Notes: generated from the sequence alone by a model not told the origin. A stretch of 45,334 bases of DNA from Clostridiales bacterium (GCA_019418625.1 DYBL01000046.1:1-45334), one strand, 5' to 3'; shown: positions 6,961 to 15,939, counted from the first letter of the stretch. A program made the numbers and translations.

Positions 6961-8379
6961 TCAGGTGTTGTCAGGACTGATGGGTTCCCGGGTCAGCAGA
7001 CGGCGCAGAGCCTTACCGTTGAAGGGGATAAGGGGATAGAGATAGCCCTTGCCCACCAGCGGCTTCGTGGTGGCCAGCAGCACCAGGATCCCCACGACGC
7101 CCAGCACGAAGCCCCACACGTCGAACGCGGCCGTCACCAGCAGCAGCGCCACCCGCAGCAGCTTGAACGCATAGCCCATCTCATGGCTGGGCTGGGCAAA
7201 GCTGGCCACGGACACGAAGGACATATACACCAGCACCTCCGGCCCCAGCCATCCCGCCTGCACGGCGAAGTCTCCCAAAATCAGCGCGCCCAGCATGGAA
7301 AAGGAGTTGGACAGGGAATCCGGCGTATTGAGCGACGCCAGCTTCAAAACGTCCACCAAAAACTCCACCACCAAAAGCTGCCACAAAAGGCCCAGATCCG
7401 CCGGCTCCGGGGAGGAGAGGAAGTCCAGCCAGCCCGGCAGCCGCCCCGGCTCGCTGACCATGAGATACCAGGCAGGGGTGATGAGCAGGGAGATCACGAA
7501 TACGATGATGCGCAGAAGCCGCAGATAGGAACCCACCAGCGGCGGGAAATAGAACTCGTTGGCCTCCTGGGTGAAATCGAAAAACGTGGTGGGGAAGATC
7601 ATGACCGAGGGGGAGTTGTCCACCAGCACCACGATGTTGCCCTCCATGATGCTGGCAGCGGCTGCGTCCGGCCGCTCCGTATAGCGCACCTTGGGAAAGG
7701 GATTGTACCACTGCTTGGGCCGGATGGACTCTGCCACGCTCTCCTGTCCCATGGAAAGGGAGTGGACCTGGATGGAGGTGAGCTTTTCCCTCAGCTCGCT
7801 CAAAAGGCTCTGGTCCACCTTGTCCTCCAGATAGCAAAGCACCGTGTCCGTGTGGGACCGGGTGCCCACCTGCACGCTCTCCATGGTGAGCTTGGGGTCC
7901 CGGATGCGCCGCCGCAGCAGGGCCATGTTGGGCACCACCGCCTCGATGAAGCCGTCATGGGAGCCCCGGAGCACCTTGCCGTCCGCCGGCTCCGACACGC
8001 CGCGGCCCGGGTAGTCCTTGGCGTCCATGAGCGCCGCCCCCTGCAGCCCCTCCATCAAAAGCAGGGTCTTGCCCAGCAGGACGGAGGTCACGATCTGCTG
8101 ACGGTCCATGGTCACGCCCGTTTCAGAGAAAGTGATGAACCGGTCCGCAAATTCCTGCATCTGGGTCAGTCCCGCCAGATCCTGCTCCCGCAGGGACAGC
8201 CAGAAGGCTCCCATCCGCTCCAAAATGGCATCCCGGCCATAGCCGTCGATCACCCAGATCCGGCCGCGCCGCCCGCCGATGAGAAAGTCCCGGCTCACCA
8301 CATCGCAGCTGCGGCCCACGCCCAGCTCCCGGTCAAACCAGCGGACATTCTCCATGTATTGTGTTCCAAGCAATTCCAT
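6961..8379 (-). CDS. spoVAF: GerA/SpoVAF-family spore germination protein
   Basis: A 472-residue membrane protein of the GerAA/SpoVAF family, which sits in the inner spore membrane and acts in germination. The N-terminal soluble half contains the family blocks (MDRQQIVTSVLLGKTLLLMEG, PNMALLRRRIRDPKL, VQVGTRSHTDTVLCYLEDKV, EGNIVVLVDNSPSVMIFPTTF). The C-terminal half has about five membrane segments and ends with KPLVGKGYLYPLIPFNGKAL, closer to SpoVAF than to GerAA. The start is the ATG at 8379, with GGAGG 6 nt upstream; a longer open frame to the left of it overlaps phoR and is not coding. It is alone here, away from any spoVA cluster, behind a sigma-G-like promoter. It supports a spore-forming host. 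Confidence 0.83.
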   Translation of the reverse strand: MELLGTQYMENVRWFDRELGVGRSCDVVSRDFLIGGRRGRIWVIDGYGRDAILERMGAFWLSLREQDLAGLTQMQEFADRFITFSETGVTMDRQQIVTSVLLGKTLLLMEGLQGAALMDAKDYPGRGVSEPADGKVLRGSHDGFIEAVVPNMALLRRRIRDPKLTMESVQVGTRSHTDTVLCYLEDKVDQSLLSELREKLTSIQVHSLSMGQESVAESIRPKQWYNPFPKVRYTERPDAAAASIMEGNIVVLVDNSPSVMIFPTTFFDFTQEANEFYFPPLVGSYLRLLRIIVFVISLLITPAWYLMVSEPGRLPGWLDFLSSPEPADLGLLWQLLVVEFLVDVLKLASLNTPDSLSNSFSMLGALILGDFAVQAGWLGPEVLVYMSFVSVASFAQPSHEMGYAFKLLRVALLLVTAAFDVWGFVLGVVGILVLLATTKPLVGKGYLYPLIPFNGKALRRLLTREPISPDNT

Positions 8380-8403
8380 AGGCCACCTCCAAAAATGCAC
8401 CGC

Positions 8404-8434
8404 TAGTATGCGTCCCGGGGCAGCATTGTATCCA
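8404..8434 (-). promoter_or_regulatory. Sigma-G/sigma-F-like forespore promoter for spoVAF
   Basis: On the minus strand, TGGATA (8429-8434), an 18-bp spacer and CATACTA (8404-8410). CATACTA is an exact match to the sigma-G -10 consensus and TGGATA differs by one base from the -35 consensus TGMATA. The start would lie about 18 nt before the GGAGG of spoVAF. Confidence 0.6.
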
Positions 8435-8454
8435 TGGTTTGACTCTGTGGGCGC

Positions 8455-8490
8455 AAAAAAGGGCCGTCCGGGAAAACATTTCCCGGACGG
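8455..8490 (-). terminator. Terminator of the phosphate operon
   Basis: Perfect 12-bp stem CCGTCCGGGAAA (8464-8475) with its complement 8479-8490. On the minus strand it is followed by CCC and six T (8455-8460), 12 nt past the phoR stop. Confidence 0.92.
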
Positions 8491-8501
8491 TCTCTTCTCT
8501 T

Positions 8502-10178
8502 TCAGGATGGAAGATCCTCCCCGGACACCGGTGGGAACGTGACCGTAAAGGTCGATCCCTTCCCCGCTTCGCTCTCCAGGGTAACGCTGGCACCCAGATA
8601 GGCGGCGCCGTGCTTGACGATGGAAAGGCCCAGTCCCGTGCCGCCGGCGGAGTGACTCTTGTCCACCCGGTAAAACCGCTCGAATACCCGCTCCCGGGCC
8701 TCCGGCACGATGCCGATGCCCGTGTCGGACACGGTGACCCGTGCCCCCTGGGGCGTATCGGTGACGGTGACCGTCACGCTGCCGCCAGGCCGATTGTAGG
8801 CGATGGCGTTGTCCCAGAGATTGTAGAGGATCTCCTCCACGATCTGGGGCACGCCCCGCACCATGGCGGGGCCCCCCCGCAGCTCCATGGTGACGTTCTT
8901 TTTCTCCGCCGCCTGCTGGAGCTGGGTGGAAATGGCCCGGGCCTGGCCATAGAGGTCCACCGTCTCCCAAGCGCCGGTGGGGCCGCCCTCATCCAGACGG
9001 GAGAGCTTGATAATGTCGTTGACCAGACCGATGAGCCGCTGGGCCTCCCGGTGGATGTTGCCTGCAAAATGGGGGATATCCGCGGGCTTTACCAGTCCGC
9101 CCGCCATGATCTCCGCCGTGCCCAGAATGGAAGTCAGCGGCGTTTTCAGCTCGTGGGACACATTGGCGGTGAACTCCCGCCGCAGCTGCTCCCGCTGCTC
9201 CTTTTCCGTCACGTCCAGGATGACCACCACTGCACCGGCCAGCTCGCCGGAACGTTCCACGGGGCTGGCAATGACCTGGCGGCAGCTGTCGTCCTTTTCC
9301 AGCAGCTGCTCCGTGCGCCTGCCGGCCAGTGCCCCCTCCACGCAGCGGCGGAAGCCGCTCTCCCGGTTGAGGGCATAGATGCTCTCCCCCTCCTGAACGG
9401 GTCCTTTCGTATACAGCAGACGCAGGGCGCTGGAATTGTAGGTGAGCACCCGGGTCTGCTGATCGATGACCAAAAAGCCCTCGCTCATGTTCTCCGTAAT
9501 GGCGGTGAATTCCTCCTGCCGGCGCTTGAGGTCCAGCATCTGCCGCTGGATCTGCCGGTTCTGGCTGCGGATCTTGCACAGCAGGGGAGCCAGCTCTTCA
9601 TAGGTGCTGTCCGCGTCCGGAGCACTCAGGTCAATGGCGTTGATGGGCCGCACCAGCTGGCGGGACACTCTGCCCGCCAGCCACAGGGCCAGAAGCAGGG
9701 CCAGCAGCATGACGAACGCCACCGGCTGCATGGCCTGGAGCACCAGCACCCATACGGAGTACTGGGTGTCCGACACCCGCACCACCGTTCCGTCCGACAG
9801 CCGTACGGCGTAGTACAGTGTCTTTTGGGCCAGGGTATCGGAGTAGCGGGCGGCGCTGCCCGTGCCTGTGGCCAGCGCCTGGCGGATCTCCTGGCGCTGG
9901 GCGTGGTTTTCCAGCTCACCTGTACTCTCCCAGTTGTCAAAAAGCACATTGCCCTGACCGTCCACCCAGGTGACGCGGCTGCCCGCCGGCAGCCCCTCCG
10001 TCAGATACCGCATGCCGTCCAGCTCCACGCCGTGGGCCACATACGCCGTGCGGGATTCCAGCTCCGCCATGACCCGGCCCTGAAAATACCCGTGGAGCAC
10101 GCCCACGATGAGCACCAGGCTGCCCAGCAGCACCGCCACGGACACCGCCAGAATGGAGCGGAAGATTCGTTTCGTCAT
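8502..10178 (-). CDS. phoR: PhoR-type sensor histidine kinase
   Basis: A 558-residue membrane kinase that would phosphorylate the adjacent PhoB-type regulator under phosphate limitation. Two membrane segments (about 7-29 and 145-168) enclose an extracytoplasmic domain of about 115 residues. These are followed by a HAMP-like linker and a PAS domain (about 222-330). The H-box SHELKTPLTS contains His342, and the ATPase domain has NLWDNAIAYN, DTGIGI and GGTGLGLSIVKH. The ATG at 10178 has AAGGGG 8 nt upstream and follows the phoB stop by a few bases. It is the last gene of the pst-pho operon. Gene neighbours make the Pho assignment strong; domain layout alone would also fit ResE or WalK-like kinases. 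Confidence 0.92.
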   Translation of the reverse strand: MTKRIFRSILAVSVAVLLGSLVLIVGVLHGYFQGRVMAELESRTAYVAHGVELDGMRYLTEGLPAGSRVTWVDGQGNVLFDNWESTGELENHAQRQEIRQALATGTGSAARYSDTLAQKTLYYAVRLSDGTVVRVSDTQYSVWVLVLQAMQPVAFVMLLALLLALWLAGRVSRQLVRPINAIDLSAPDADSTYEELAPLLCKIRSQNRQIQRQMLDLKRRQEEFTAITENMSEGFLVIDQQTRVLTYNSSALRLLYTKGPVQEGESIYALNRESGFRRCVEGALAGRRTEQLLEKDDSCRQVIASPVERSGELAGAVVVILDVTEKEQREQLRREFTANVSHELKTPLTSILGTAEIMAGGLVKPADIPHFAGNIHREAQRLIGLVNDIIKLSRLDEGGPTGAWETVDLYGQARAISTQLQQAAEKKNVTMELRGGPAMVRGVPQIVEEILYNLWDNAIAYNRPGGSVTVTVTDTPQGARVTVSDTGIGIVPEARERVFERFYRVDKSHSAGGTGLGLSIVKHGAAYLGASVTLESEAGKGSTFTVTFPPVSGEDLPS

Positions 10179-10190
10179 ATCCGCTGCCCC

Positions 10191-10856
10191 TTACTCTCCG
10201 GAGATTTTGTAGCCGTAGCCCCGGACAGTCTCCACATAGGCGCCCGCCGCCCCCAGCTTCTGGCGCAGGGTACGCACATGGACGTCCACCGTGCGGCTCT
10301 CGCCGGTGAAGGCATAGCCCCACACATTTTCGATCAGCTGCTCCCGGGAGAGCACCTGGCCCCGGTTTTTCAGCAGCAGGCACAGCACCTCGAACTCCTT
10401 TTGTGTCAGCGCCACGCTCTGCCCGGCCACGGTGACCGTGTGTCTGCCCGGGTCCACCGTCAGCTCTCCGCAGCGGTATACGCCGCTGTCCGCCTCCGTG
10501 CGCCGCAGCAGCGCCCGGATGCGGGAGAGCAGCTCCATCATGCCGAAGGGCTTGGCGATATAGTCATCGGCCCCGGCGTCCAGTCCCATGACCTTGTCAT
10601 ACTCCGTGCTCTTGGCCGTGAGCATGATGACCGGCAGCTTCCTGGTACGAGGGCTCTCCCGGAGCTTTTTCAAAACGCTCATGCCGTCCTCTTCCGGCAG
10701 CATGATATCCAGCAGCACCAGCGAGGGCACGGATTCCTCCATCCCCGCCCAGAACGCGGAGGGGCGGTCAAATCCCCGGGCCTCCATGCCCTGACTCGCC
10801 AGGGTATAGATCACAAAGTCCCGGATGCTGTCGTCGTCTTCCAGTAAGTAGATCAT
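10191..10856 (-). CDS. phoB: PhoB/PhoP-type response regulator
   Basis: An OmpR-family response regulator of 221 residues. The receiver domain has acidic residues D7-D9, the phosphoacceptor Asp50 in VLLDIMLPEEDG, Thr80 and Lys82 in MLTAKS. The C-terminal winged helix (about 125-220) includes LTQKEFEVLCLLLKNRGQVLSREQL and RTVDVHVRTLRQKLG. The ATG at 10856 has AGGAGG 7 nt upstream. It is followed directly by phoR, the usual pair. It should bind TTTACA-type direct repeats such as those upstream of pstS at 15979-15995, which would make the operon self-regulated. Confidence 0.95.
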   Translation of the reverse strand: MIYLLEDDDSIRDFVIYTLASQGMEARGFDRPSAFWAGMEESVPSLVLLDIMLPEEDGMSVLKKLRESPRTRKLPVIMLTAKSTEYDKVMGLDAGADDYIAKPFGMMELLSRIRALLRRTEADSGVYRCGELTVDPGRHTVTVAGQSVALTQKEFEVLCLLLKNRGQVLSREQLIENVWGYAFTGESRTVDVHVRTLRQKLGAAGAYVETVRGYGYKISGE

Positions 10857-10896
10857 CGCGTTTCCTCCTATGTTCCGGCCGCGGACACGCCCGGCT

Positions 10897-11556
10897 TCAA
10901 ATGAGCTGCTGCTCGTTGATCATCAGCTTGAACTGCATGCCCAGCTTCTCCGCCGCCTTGCGGCAGAGGATCATCCGCTGCATGAAGATCTCGAAATAGT
11001 CCATGATGGAGCCATACTTGGTATCCACGGACAGCTTCAGTTTGATGAGCGTGTGCTCCTCGTTGATCTTCAGCTGGGACTTTTTCACCGAGTAGTTCAC
11101 CCGGTCGTGGATATCAAAGGTGGTCATATCCTGGTTGCGTACCCGGCTGCGGCGCACATCGGACTTGTCCGCCAGGATCAGTGCCGCCGCCACTGCGTTC
11201 ACGGGAAGGCCCGTGCCCTCGTCGTGATTGCCGATGGCTGTGACGATGGTGGCGATCTCCCCCGGGTCGCAGTCCAGGTTGTCCAGAATGCGGAACGCCA
11301 TGACCGCGCCGGACTGGGAGTGGTCGATGCGGTTGACCAGGTTGCCGATATCGTGCAGATATCCGGCGATCTTCACCAGCTCCACCGTGCGGGCCGGGTA
11401 TCCCAGCGTCTCCAGGATGTAGCCCGCCGTTTCCGCCACATGGGTCACGTGGGCAAAGCTGTGCTCCGTAAAGCCCAGGGCCACCAGCGACTCATCCGCC
11501 CGCTGGATATAGGTGCGGATGGCCTCGTTGTTCTTGACGTCCTCGTATGTGAGCAT
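10897..11556 (-). CDS. HD-domain phosphohydrolase within the phosphate operon
   Basis: A 219-residue cytosolic protein with HD-superfamily metal-binding signatures: His36 in HSFAHV, His68-Asp69 in GYLHDIGN, and a second HD pair His111-Asp112 in GNHDEGTG. The C-terminal part (SDVRRSRVRNQDMTTFDIHDRVNYSV onward) is not catalytic-looking. HD enzymes hydrolyse phosphate esters or nucleotides, but the substrate cannot be read from the sequence. The start is the second ATG of an ATGATG (11554-11556), which places AAGGAGG at the right distance. It lies between phoU and phoB, 40 nt upstream of phoB and 125 nt after phoU, so it is probably cotranscribed and expressed under phosphate limitation. Confidence 0.85.
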   Translation of the reverse strand: MLTYEDVKNNEAIRTYIQRADESLVALGFTEHSFAHVTHVAETAGYILETLGYPARTVELVKIAGYLHDIGNLVNRIDHSQSGAVMAFRILDNLDCDPGEIATIVTAIGNHDEGTGLPVNAVAAALILADKSDVRRSRVRNQDMTTFDIHDRVNYSVKKSQLKINEEHTLIKLKLSVDTKYGSIMDYFEIFMQRMILCRKAAEKLGMQFKLMINEQQLI

Positions 11557-11681
11557 CATGCGCCTCCTTGTTTTCTGCCGTGCAAATACAGGCAGGACCC
11601 CTGCAAAGCAGCCGCGCCGCCTTCCGGCCCAGGCTGCGGCATGAACCGCATGGTCCCCGCCGCTCCCGGCCGGGGGAGCGC

Positions 11682-12329
11682 TCAGTTTCCGGAGGGATGC
11701 TGGCCGGTGAGGGAGTACTCCACCCACTCGGCCACATTGGTGGCGTGGTCGCCGATGCGCTCGAGATACTTGGCCACCATCAAAAGATCCAGTCCCGTCT
11801 CGCCGCACTTGGCGTCGGCGGCAATGAGCTCGATGAGCTCCTGCTTCACCTTTTCAAACAGGGCGTCCACCTTGTCGTCGGAGGTATAGACGCTGCGGGC
11901 CAGATCCAGATCCCGCTTGACGAAGGAGTCCACACTGTCGGTGACCATGCCGATGACCGCCTGGGCCATCTCGGCGATGTGCATGCGCTTGACTCCCTCA
12001 GGCATGCGGATATAGCGGGTCAGCTCCGCGATGTCCGCCGCCTGGTCGCCGATGCGCTCCAGGTCGGAGATCATCTTCAGCGCGGCGGAGATCTCCCGCA
12101 GGTCCTTGGCCACGGGCTGCTGCTGCAAAAGCAGCTTCAGGCACAGGTTCTCCACCTCCCGCTCCCGCTGGTCGATGTCCCGCTCCGCCTCCTCAGCGGC
12201 AGCGGCCAGGGACTCGTCTCCTTTCAGCAGCGCCTCCGCCGCGGCGGAAATGGCGTCCTCGCAGGCGGCGCCCATCTGGATCAGCTCCACATGCAGCCGC
12301 TCCAGCTGCTCGTCAAATTTGTTTCTCAC
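11682..12329 (-). CDS. phoU: Phosphate-uptake regulator PhoU
   Basis: A 215-residue, fully helical protein with two PhoU repeats. The first ends in LERIGDQAADIAELTRY and the second in YLERIGDHATNVAEWVEYS; these are the metal-binding E-x3-D signatures. PhoU links the Pst transporter to the PhoR kinase and dampens the Pho response when phosphate is plentiful. The start is a GTG at 12329, with AAGGAGG 7 nt upstream; that site overlaps the pstB stop codon, so translation is probably coupled. It sits in its usual place directly after pstB. Confidence 0.96.
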   Translation of the reverse strand: MRNKFDEQLERLHVELIQMGAACEDAISAAAEALLKGDESLAAAAEEAERDIDQREREVENLCLKLLLQQQPVAKDLREISAALKMISDLERIGDQAADIAELTRYIRMPEGVKRMHIAEMAQAVIGMVTDSVDSFVKRDLDLARSVYTSDDKVDALFEKVKQELIELIAADAKCGETGLDLLMVAKYLERIGDHATNVAEWVEYSLTGQHPSGN

Positions 12330-12341
12330 CCTTGTCCCTCC

Positions 12342-13097
12342 TTAGCCGAACCGGCCCGTGATGTAGTCTTCCGTGCGCTTGTCCCTGGGCGTGGAGAAAA
12401 GCTGCTCTGTCTTGCCGAACTCCACCAGCTCGCCCAGCAGGAAAAACGCCGTGTTGTCAGACACACGGGCGGCCTGCTGCATGTTGTGGGTGACCATGAT
12501 GACAGTATACTTGCTTTTCAGCTCCGAGGCAAGGTCTTCGATCTTGGATGTGGAAATGGGGTCCAGGGCGCTGGTGGACTCGTCCATCAGCAGCACCTCC
12601 GGCTCCACCGCCAGGGCCCGGGCGATGCAAAGCCGCTGCTGCTGGCCGCCGGAGAGGCCCAGAGCGCTCTTTTTCAGCCGGTCCTTCACCTCATCCCAGA
12701 TGGCGGCGGCGCGCAGGGAGTTTTCCACGATCTCGTCCAGCTGCACCCGGGAGCGGATGCCGTGGGTGCGGGGCCCGTAGGCCATGTTGTCGTAGATGCT
12801 CATGGGGAAGGGATTTGCCTTCTGGAACACCATGCCCACCTGCTTGCGCAGCCAGGTGGTGTCCACGCTGGGGGCGTAGATGTCCTGTCCCTGGAACTCC
12901 ACCGTTCCGGTGATGCGTACGGAGGGGATCAGGTCGTTCATGCGGTTGAGGGTGCGCAAAAACGTGGACTTGCCGCAGCCGGAGGGGCCGATGAACGCGG
13001 TGATCTCATGTTCGGGAATGGTGATGTTGATATCGTGCAGGGCATGGTTCTGGCCATACCACAAATTCAGGTCGGTTGCTTGCATAATCGCTGCCAT
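12342..13097 (-). CDS. pstB: Phosphate ABC transporter ATP-binding protein PstB
   Basis: The 251-residue ATPase that powers high-affinity phosphate import with PstA and PstC. Walker A is GPSGCGKST, the signature is LSGGQQQR, and Walker B with D-loop reads VLLMDESTSALDP. The proline that normally follows the catalytic glutamate (DEP) is a serine here; the glutamate itself is kept. The H-loop is VTHNMQQA. The ATG at 13097 has GGAGG 6 nt upstream and lies just after pstA. Length and motifs are otherwise normal for PstB. Confidence 0.97.
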   Translation of the reverse strand: MAAIMQATDLNLWYGQNHALHDINITIPEHEITAFIGPSGCGKSTFLRTLNRMNDLIPSVRITGTVEFQGQDIYAPSVDTTWLRKQVGMVFQKANPFPMSIYDNMAYGPRTHGIRSRVQLDEIVENSLRAAAIWDEVKDRLKKSALGLSGGQQQRLCIARALAVEPEVLLMDESTSALDPISTSKIEDLASELKSKYTVIMVTHNMQQAARVSDNTAFFLLGELVEFGKTEQLFSTPRDKRTEDYITGRFG

Positions 13098-13109
13098 AGA
13101 GGGCCTCCG

Positions 13110-13958
13110 TTATTTCTTCAGTTTCCGGCCCACCAGGTTGGCGGACAGGTTGATGGCAAAGGTCAGGATCATCAGGATCGCGGCGATGGCAAAGGCCACG
13201 CCGGTCTCGCCCCGCTCGTTGGCGTACACATACAGTGCTACGGTCAGTGTGGCGGAGGAGGACTGGAGAGAGGTGATGAAGTCGTTGAGCACCAGGCCGA
13301 AGCCCGCGGTGAACAGCAGCGCCGCGCTCTCGCCCACGATGCGGCCCACGGCCAGGATGCAGCCGGTGACGATGCCGTCCACGGCGTTGGGCAGCACCAC
13401 GGTGCGCACCATGTGCCACTTGCCGGCGCCCAGGCCCAGCGCGCCCTCCCGGTAGGACTGGGGCACGGTCTTGAGGCTTTCCTGGGTGGTACGGACGATG
13501 GTGGGCAGGATCATGATGACCAGAGTCAGTCCGCCGGCCAGGATGCCGGGGTTGAGACCCAGCTTCTGGATGAAGAACAGCATGCCCACCAGGCCGAAGA
13601 TGATGGAGGGGATGCCCGTGAGGGTCTCAGTGGCAAACTCGATGATCTCCACCACCCGGCGGCCCTCCGCGTACTCCGTCAGATAGATGGCGGCGCCTAC
13701 GCCCAGGGGCAGCACGATGACCATGGCCACCAGGATGATATAAAGAGTATTGAGGATATTGGGCAGGATACCGATGGTATCCTGGATGTAGCTGGTCTGG
13801 CTGGTGAGCAGCGTCCAGGAGAGGTTGCCCACGCCCCGGTAGAAAATGTAGCCGATCAGAAACACCAGCAGCGCGCAGGTGATGCCGGCGCAGATCCACA
13901 CCAGTGCCCGGAGGCCCCGGTCGTAGACCTGCCGGCGTGCAGAGAGCTTATGTTCCAT
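13110..13958 (-). CDS. pstA: Phosphate ABC transporter permease PstA
   Basis: A 282-residue integral membrane permease with about six membrane segments. The family blocks are present: GVGAAIYLTEYAEG, LTGIPSIIFGLVGMLFF and the EAA loop around ESLKTVPQSYREGALGLGAGKWHMVRTVVLPNA. Together with PstC it forms the phosphate channel in the cytoplasmic membrane. The ATG at 13958 has GGAGG 8 nt upstream, a site that overlaps the end of pstC, so translation is coupled. Confidence 0.96.
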   Translation of the reverse strand: MEHKLSARRQVYDRGLRALVWICAGITCALLVFLIGYIFYRGVGNLSWTLLTSQTSYIQDTIGILPNILNTLYIILVAMVIVLPLGVGAAIYLTEYAEGRRVVEIIEFATETLTGIPSIIFGLVGMLFFIQKLGLNPGILAGGLTLVIMILPTIVRTTQESLKTVPQSYREGALGLGAGKWHMVRTVVLPNAVDGIVTGCILAVGRIVGESAALLFTAGFGLVLNDFITSLQSSSATLTVALYVYANERGETGVAFAIAAILMILTFAINLSANLVGRKLKK

Positions 13959-13961
13959 GAC

Positions 13962-14927
13962 TCAGGCCTCCTTCTTCCGCTTGATGAACACGTTGAGCAG
14001 CACGTTGATGAGCATGATGAATAAAAACAGCACCAGACCGATGGAGTACAGGGCATCGCGCTGGAGGCTGCCGTAAGAGGCGTAGGACATCTCCGAGGCG
14101 ATGGCGGTGGTCAAAAAGCGCACGGAGGTGAAAAGGCCCGGCATATTGGCCACGTTGCCCGCCACCATGATGATGGCCATGGCCTCGCCGATGGCGCGGC
14201 CCACGCCCAGCACCACCGCAGTGGCCACGCCGCTGCGGGCGGCAGGCAGGATCACCCGGAAGTTGGTCTCCATCTCCGTGGCGCCCAGGGCCAGCGACGC
14301 CTCCTCATATTCCTTGGGCACGGCCCGCAGCGCCGTCTCGGACACGTTGATGATGGAGGGCAGGATCATGATGGCCAGCACGATGATGGCCGAGAGCAGG
14401 CACGCGCCGGAGCTGAGGCCGAAGGCATTCTGCACGGCGGGCACCAGCACGATCATACCCACCAGGCCGTAGACCACGGAGGGGATGCCCGCCAGCAGCT
14501 CCACTGCCGTGCGGATGACGGCGGCAGCCTTGGGCGGCGCCACCTTGGCCAGGAACATAGCAGTCATCATACCCACCGGCACACCGATGACCACGGCGCC
14601 GGCCGTGCCGTACACAGACGTGAGGATGAAGGGCAAAATGCCGTAGGACGGCTCCACCGTGGTGGCGGTGGGCGCCCAGACCTGACCCAGCAGGAAATCC
14701 TTCAGGCCGATGGTCCGAATGGCCGGCAGGCCGGAAATGATCAGATAGATGCTGATGAACAGCACAAATGCCACGGCCACGATGCCGCAGAGCAAAAATA
14801 CGGTATGTACGAACAGCTCCATACCCTTGCGGGCACCGCTGTGCCGCGGAGGATCCGCCTTCTTGGGCGTAAGGACCGCCCCGGTCAAAACGGCGTCACC
14901 CACCGCTTCCAAAATCTCACGTTCCAC
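13962..14927 (-). CDS. pstC: Phosphate ABC transporter permease PstC
   Basis: A 321-residue membrane permease with about six membrane segments, an unusually long soluble N-terminus of about 35 residues, and the conserved GIPSVVYGLVGM and EAA-loop segment RAVPKEYEEASLALGATEMET. It pairs with PstA. The start is a GTG at 14927, with AAAGGAG 6 nt upstream; no ATG in the frame is as well placed. It lies downstream of pstS across a 92-nt gap that contains a weak hairpin (14967-14995, CCACCC against GGGTGG), which may help keep pstS expression higher than the rest. Confidence 0.95.
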   Translation of the reverse strand: MEREILEAVGDAVLTGAVLTPKKADPPRHSGARKGMELFVHTVFLLCGIVAVAFVLFISIYLIISGLPAIRTIGLKDFLLGQVWAPTATTVEPSYGILPFILTSVYGTAGAVVIGVPVGMMTAMFLAKVAPPKAAAVIRTAVELLAGIPSVVYGLVGMIVLVPAVQNAFGLSSGACLLSAIIVLAIMILPSIINVSETALRAVPKEYEEASLALGATEMETNFRVILPAARSGVATAVVLGVGRAIGEAMAIIMVAGNVANMPGLFTSVRFLTTAIASEMSYASYGSLQRDALYSIGLVLFLFIMLINVLLNVFIKRKKEA

Positions 14928-15019
14928 AACGTTCTCCTTTCCTGTACGCCCCGGTTACGGGAATAGCCCCCACCCGCCAAGTGTGTGGGTGGAGGCTGAT
15001 CCCCAGGGGATGGTTCTGC

Positions 15020-15889
15020 TTATTCCGCCACGGGGACCGCACCGGCGGCGCGGATCAGGTCGTTGGCGGCAGAAGAGGTGGCGAAGTCGAAGAAGGCCTG
15101 GGCCTGGGCGGAGAGCGCGGTACCCTCCTTGGTCACCAGGACGAAGGGACGCTGGATGGCGTAGGTGCCGTCCAGGACGGTCTCCTCAGAGCAGGCCACG
15201 CCGCCCACGGTCAGGGCCTTGATGCCCTCCTGGCCCTCCACAGCGGAGAGGGAGGCATAGCCGATGGCGTTGGGGTTGCCCTTGACCGCCTCGATGACGG
15301 CGCCGGTGGAGGTCAGCTCCTGGGCCAGCACGCAGGTGTCCTTGGTATCGGTGATGGTCTCGAAGCCGTCGCGGGTGCCGGAGCCGGCCTCACGGCCGAT
15401 GCAGGAGATGGTGCCGGCGTCGCCGCCCACCTCGCTCCAGTCGGTGACGGCACCGGTGAAGATCTGGGCGATCTGCTCCACAGTCAGGTCAGAGACCTTG
15501 CTGTCGGCGTTGACGATGACGGCGATGCCGTCCAGAGCCACGGTGGTGCCCACCAGTCCGGCGGAGGTCTCCTCATCCTTCAGGGCGCGGGAGGAAAGGC
15601 CGATGTCGCAGGTGCCGTTCTTGGCAGCCTCGATGCCGGTACCGGAACCGGTGGGGTCATATGTCACGCTGACGCCGCTGTTATCGGCCATGAACTGCTC
15701 ACTGAGCACGCCGATCACCTTTTCCATGGAGGTGGAGCCGTTGGTGGAAACGGAGCCGCTGAGGGTCTCCTCCTGGGCGGGGGTCTCCTCCGCCGGAGTC
15801 TCGGCAGGGGTCTCCTCCTTGGAGCCGCAGCCGGCCAGCAGGGCGGCGCTGAGGCTCAGGGTCAGCAAAATAGAAAACAGCTTTTTCAT
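15020..15889 (-). CDS. pstS: Phosphate-binding lipoprotein PstS
   Basis: A 289-residue extracellular phosphate-binding lipoprotein feeding the PstCAB transporter. The signal peptide ends in lipobox LLAGC (lipidated Cys at about 23), followed by an Ala/Glu/Pro-rich linker and the binding domain, which begins SGSVSTNGSTSMEKVIGVLSE. The phosphate-contact blocks STNGSTS, DPTGSGTG, GLSSRALKDEE and REAGSGTRDGFE are present. The ATG at 15889 has AAGGAG 10 nt upstream. It is the first gene of the eight-gene operon and carries the Pho-box promoter. Confidence 0.96.
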   Translation of the reverse strand: MKKLFSILLTLSLSAALLAGCGSKEETPAETPAEETPAQEETLSGSVSTNGSTSMEKVIGVLSEQFMADNSGVSVTYDPTGSGTGIEAAKNGTCDIGLSSRALKDEETSAGLVGTTVALDGIAVIVNADSKVSDLTVEQIAQIFTGAVTDWSEVGGDAGTISCIGREAGSGTRDGFETITDTKDTCVLAQELTSTGAVIEAVKGNPNAIGYASLSAVEGQEGIKALTVGGVACSEETVLDGTYAIQRPFVLVTKEGTALSAQAQAFFDFATSSAANDLIRAAGAVPVAE

Positions 15890-15939
15890 TCCAAATGATC
15901 TCCTTTTTCGCATATGTCTGTTGCTTGGTGCATGGTCAC

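Noticed and set aside
8439..10847. Very long open frame antisense to phoR and phoB
   Set aside because: The sense strand encodes complete, well-conserved two-component proteins; the antisense peptide has shadow composition and no plausible start region.
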